NCBI GenBank assembly: GCA_021780415.1
Contig: JAJXYW010000028.1
Location: 1-6,170, forward strand
Length of the DNA: 6,170 nucleotides
Origin: Acidobacteriota bacterium
GTDB taxonomy: Bacteria > Acidobacteriota > Terriglobia > Terriglobales > Acidobacteriaceae
Reading direction: 5' to 3'
Shown here: positions 5,158 to 6,170 of the stretch, piece by piece
Layout of the letters: each line of letters opens with the position of its first letter
Numbering within the stretch: position 1 is the first letter of the stretch
The notes under the pieces: generated by a model
Databases searched by the model: none
Told to the model about the DNA's origin: nothing
The model's input: the letters and a program-made list of their open reading frames with translations, nothing else
Translations under genes and position numbers: made by a program

Positions 5158-6170
5158 ATGCTTCGTTTCTCAACAGCCGGCGAAAGCCACGGCGAATCTC
5201 TCGTAGCCCTCCTCAGCGGCGTCCCCGCAGGCATTCCCGTCGACCAAACCTTCCTCGACCACGAACTCTGGCGTCGCCAGCAGGGCTACGGTCGCGGCGG
5301 CCGCATGCGCATCGAGCGCGACACCGCCCACATTCTCTCCGGCGTCCGCCACGGCCGCACCATCGGCTCGCCCATCGCCATGACCCTCGCCAACAAGGAC
5401 TGGAAGAACTGGGAAGAGATCCTCCCCGTCGAGACCGGCGACCCCGAAAAACATAAAGCAGTCGCCTCCCCGCGCCCCGGCCACGCCGACCTCGCCGGAG
5501 CCCTCAAGTATGACTTCCCCGACGCCCGCTACATCCTGGAGCGAGCCTCCGCCCGCGAATCCGCCGCCCGCGTAGCCTGTGGCGCCGTCGCCAAGATGCT
5601 CCTCCGCGCCCTCGGCATCGAAGTCGCCAGCCACGTCACCCGCGTCGGCACCGCCGAGCTCTCCCGCGAGGCCACCTTCTCCGAGATCGCCGCACTAGCC
5701 ACCAGGGAAGACGTCCTCCTCGCCTGCGTCGACCCCGAATCCGAGGCCCGCATGAAGGCCGAAGTCGACCTCGCCCTCCGCACCGGCGACACCATCGGTG
5801 GCATCTTCGAGGTCGTCGTCCACGGCCTCCCCCCCGGCATCGGCACTCACGTCAACTGGGACGAGCGCCTCGACGGCCTCCTCGCCCAGGCCGTCATGAG
5901 CCTTCAGGCCGTCAAAGCCGTCGAGCTCGGCCGCGGCGTCACCGCAGCCCAATCCCCCGGCTCCCAGGTCCACGACGCTATCACCTACGCACCAGAACCG
6001 CCCGCCGCTGCTCTGTCATCTCGACCGGAGTCTTCGCACAGCGAAGACGCAGCGGAGAGACCTGCAGTTCCACCCGGCGACCCCTTCACCCGCTTCACCC
6101 GCGAGCACAACAACGCCGGCGGCCTCGAAGGCGGCATGTCCAACGGCGAGGACCTCGTCATCCGCGGCTA
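5158..6170 (+). CDS. aroC: chorismate synthase AroC, 3' end beyond the window
   Basis: 337 residues are visible and the frame is still open at the window end. AroC makes chorismate from 5-enolpyruvylshikimate-3-phosphate (EPSP) by removing phosphate, using reduced FMN, as the last step of the shikimate pathway in the cytoplasm. Family motifs are FSTAGESHGE (4-13, with catalytic His11), NKDWKNW (79-85), RPGHADLAGALKYDF (106-120, with catalytic His109), LERASARESAARVACGAVAK (127-146), MSLQAVKAVELGRG (247-260) and NNAGGLEGGMSNGE (318-331). The DWKNW segment and overall spacing fit the Gram-positive/actinobacterial-like AroC subtype rather than the shorter E. coli form. The ATG at 5158 gives the canonical N-terminus. 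Between GSQVHDAI (268-275) and NNAGG (318-322) lies an enlarged Pro/Ala-rich loop containing a palindromic repeat (6011-6066), while the motifs on either side are intact. No other aro gene is nearby. Confidence 0.95.
   Translation, partial: MLRFSTAGESHGESLVALLSGVPAGIPVDQTFLDHELWRRQQGYGRGGRMRIERDTAHILSGVRHGRTIGSPIAMTLANKDWKNWEEILPVETGDPEKHKAVASPRPGHADLAGALKYDFPDARYILERASARESAARVACGAVAKMLLRALGIEVASHVTRVGTAELSREATFSEIAALATREDVLLACVDPESEARMKAEVDLALRTGDTIGGIFEVVVHGLPPGIGTHVNWDERLDGLLAQAVMSLQAVKAVELGRGVTAAQSPGSQVHDAITYAPEPPAAALSSRPESSHSEDAAERPAVPPGDPFTRFTREHNNAGGLEGGMSNGEDLVIRG
6011..6066 (+). repeat. in-frame palindromic repeat, copy B (inside aroC)
   Basis: This is the second copy of the 56-nt element, with 10 differences from copy A, nearly all in the central part. 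Its hairpin is stronger: gtcttcgc (6030-6037) pairs perfectly with gcgaagac (6041-6048) around a 3-nt loop. Outer pairing joins tctc (6019-6022) to gaga (6057-6060) and ccg (6025-6027) to cgg (6053-6055). Two stem pairs that are C-G and G-C in copy A are both T-A here, so pairing is kept although the bases changed. It is read as LSSRPESSHSEDAAERPA (AroC residues 286-303), in the same frame as copy A. Confidence 0.85.

Noticed and set aside
5170..5634. Antisense open frame opposite aroC.
   Set aside because: The same codon-bias shadow effect applies, and the opposite strand carries unmistakable AroC motifs.
2378..6066. The two repeat copies considered as a CRISPR array or as ends of one transposon.
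   Set aside because: There are only two copies, 3.6 kb apart, in the same orientation and inside different conserved genes. No transposase lies between them and there is no spacer periodicity.

Overview
The window looks like chromosomal DNA from a GC-rich Gram-negative soil bacterium, most likely an acidobacterium of the Acidobacteriaceae group (Granulicella, Terriglobus or Edaphobacter relatives). This placement is an inference. It rests on the extreme C-ending codon bias of the plus-strand genes, a SurA-like chaperone with a long basic tail, a YhaM-type exoribonuclease and the AroC subtype. No taxonomic marker gene is present.

Layout: (1) 1-1535, plus strand: the 3' part of a SurA/PpiC-type periplasmic peptidyl-prolyl isomerase with a very long charged tail. 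A perfect 28-nt palindrome (1557-1584) follows its stop. (2) 1645-2760, plus: a YhaM-family 3'-5' exoribonuclease (OB-fold plus HD phosphohydrolase domain). (3) 2777-2821: a strong hairpin shared by two convergent genes. (4) 2842-4854, minus: an exported phosphoesterase of the phospholipase C / acid phosphatase AcpA family, with clearly lower GC and less biased codons than its neighbours. (5) 4855-5157: a divergent intergenic region with a Shine-Dalgarno site for the phosphoesterase and a TATAAT box only 9 nt before aroC. (6) 5158-6170, plus: aroC (chorismate synthase), cut by the window end.

The genes do not form an evident pathway or a single operon: protein folding in the envelope, RNA turnover, phosphate-ester hydrolysis outside the cytoplasm, and aromatic biosynthesis. 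Their link is positional.

The most interesting signal is a 56-nt imperfect palindromic repeat present twice, at 2378-2433 and 6011-6066, each time inside a conserved protein-coding gene (the YhaM-family gene and aroC). Both copies have the same length, 46 of 56 identical bases, a central hairpin with two compensatory base-pair changes, and the same reading frame. They encode closely related 18-residue peptides that fall in loops of both enzymes. This resembles the protein-invading palindromic elements known from Rickettsia, here in a different kind of organism.
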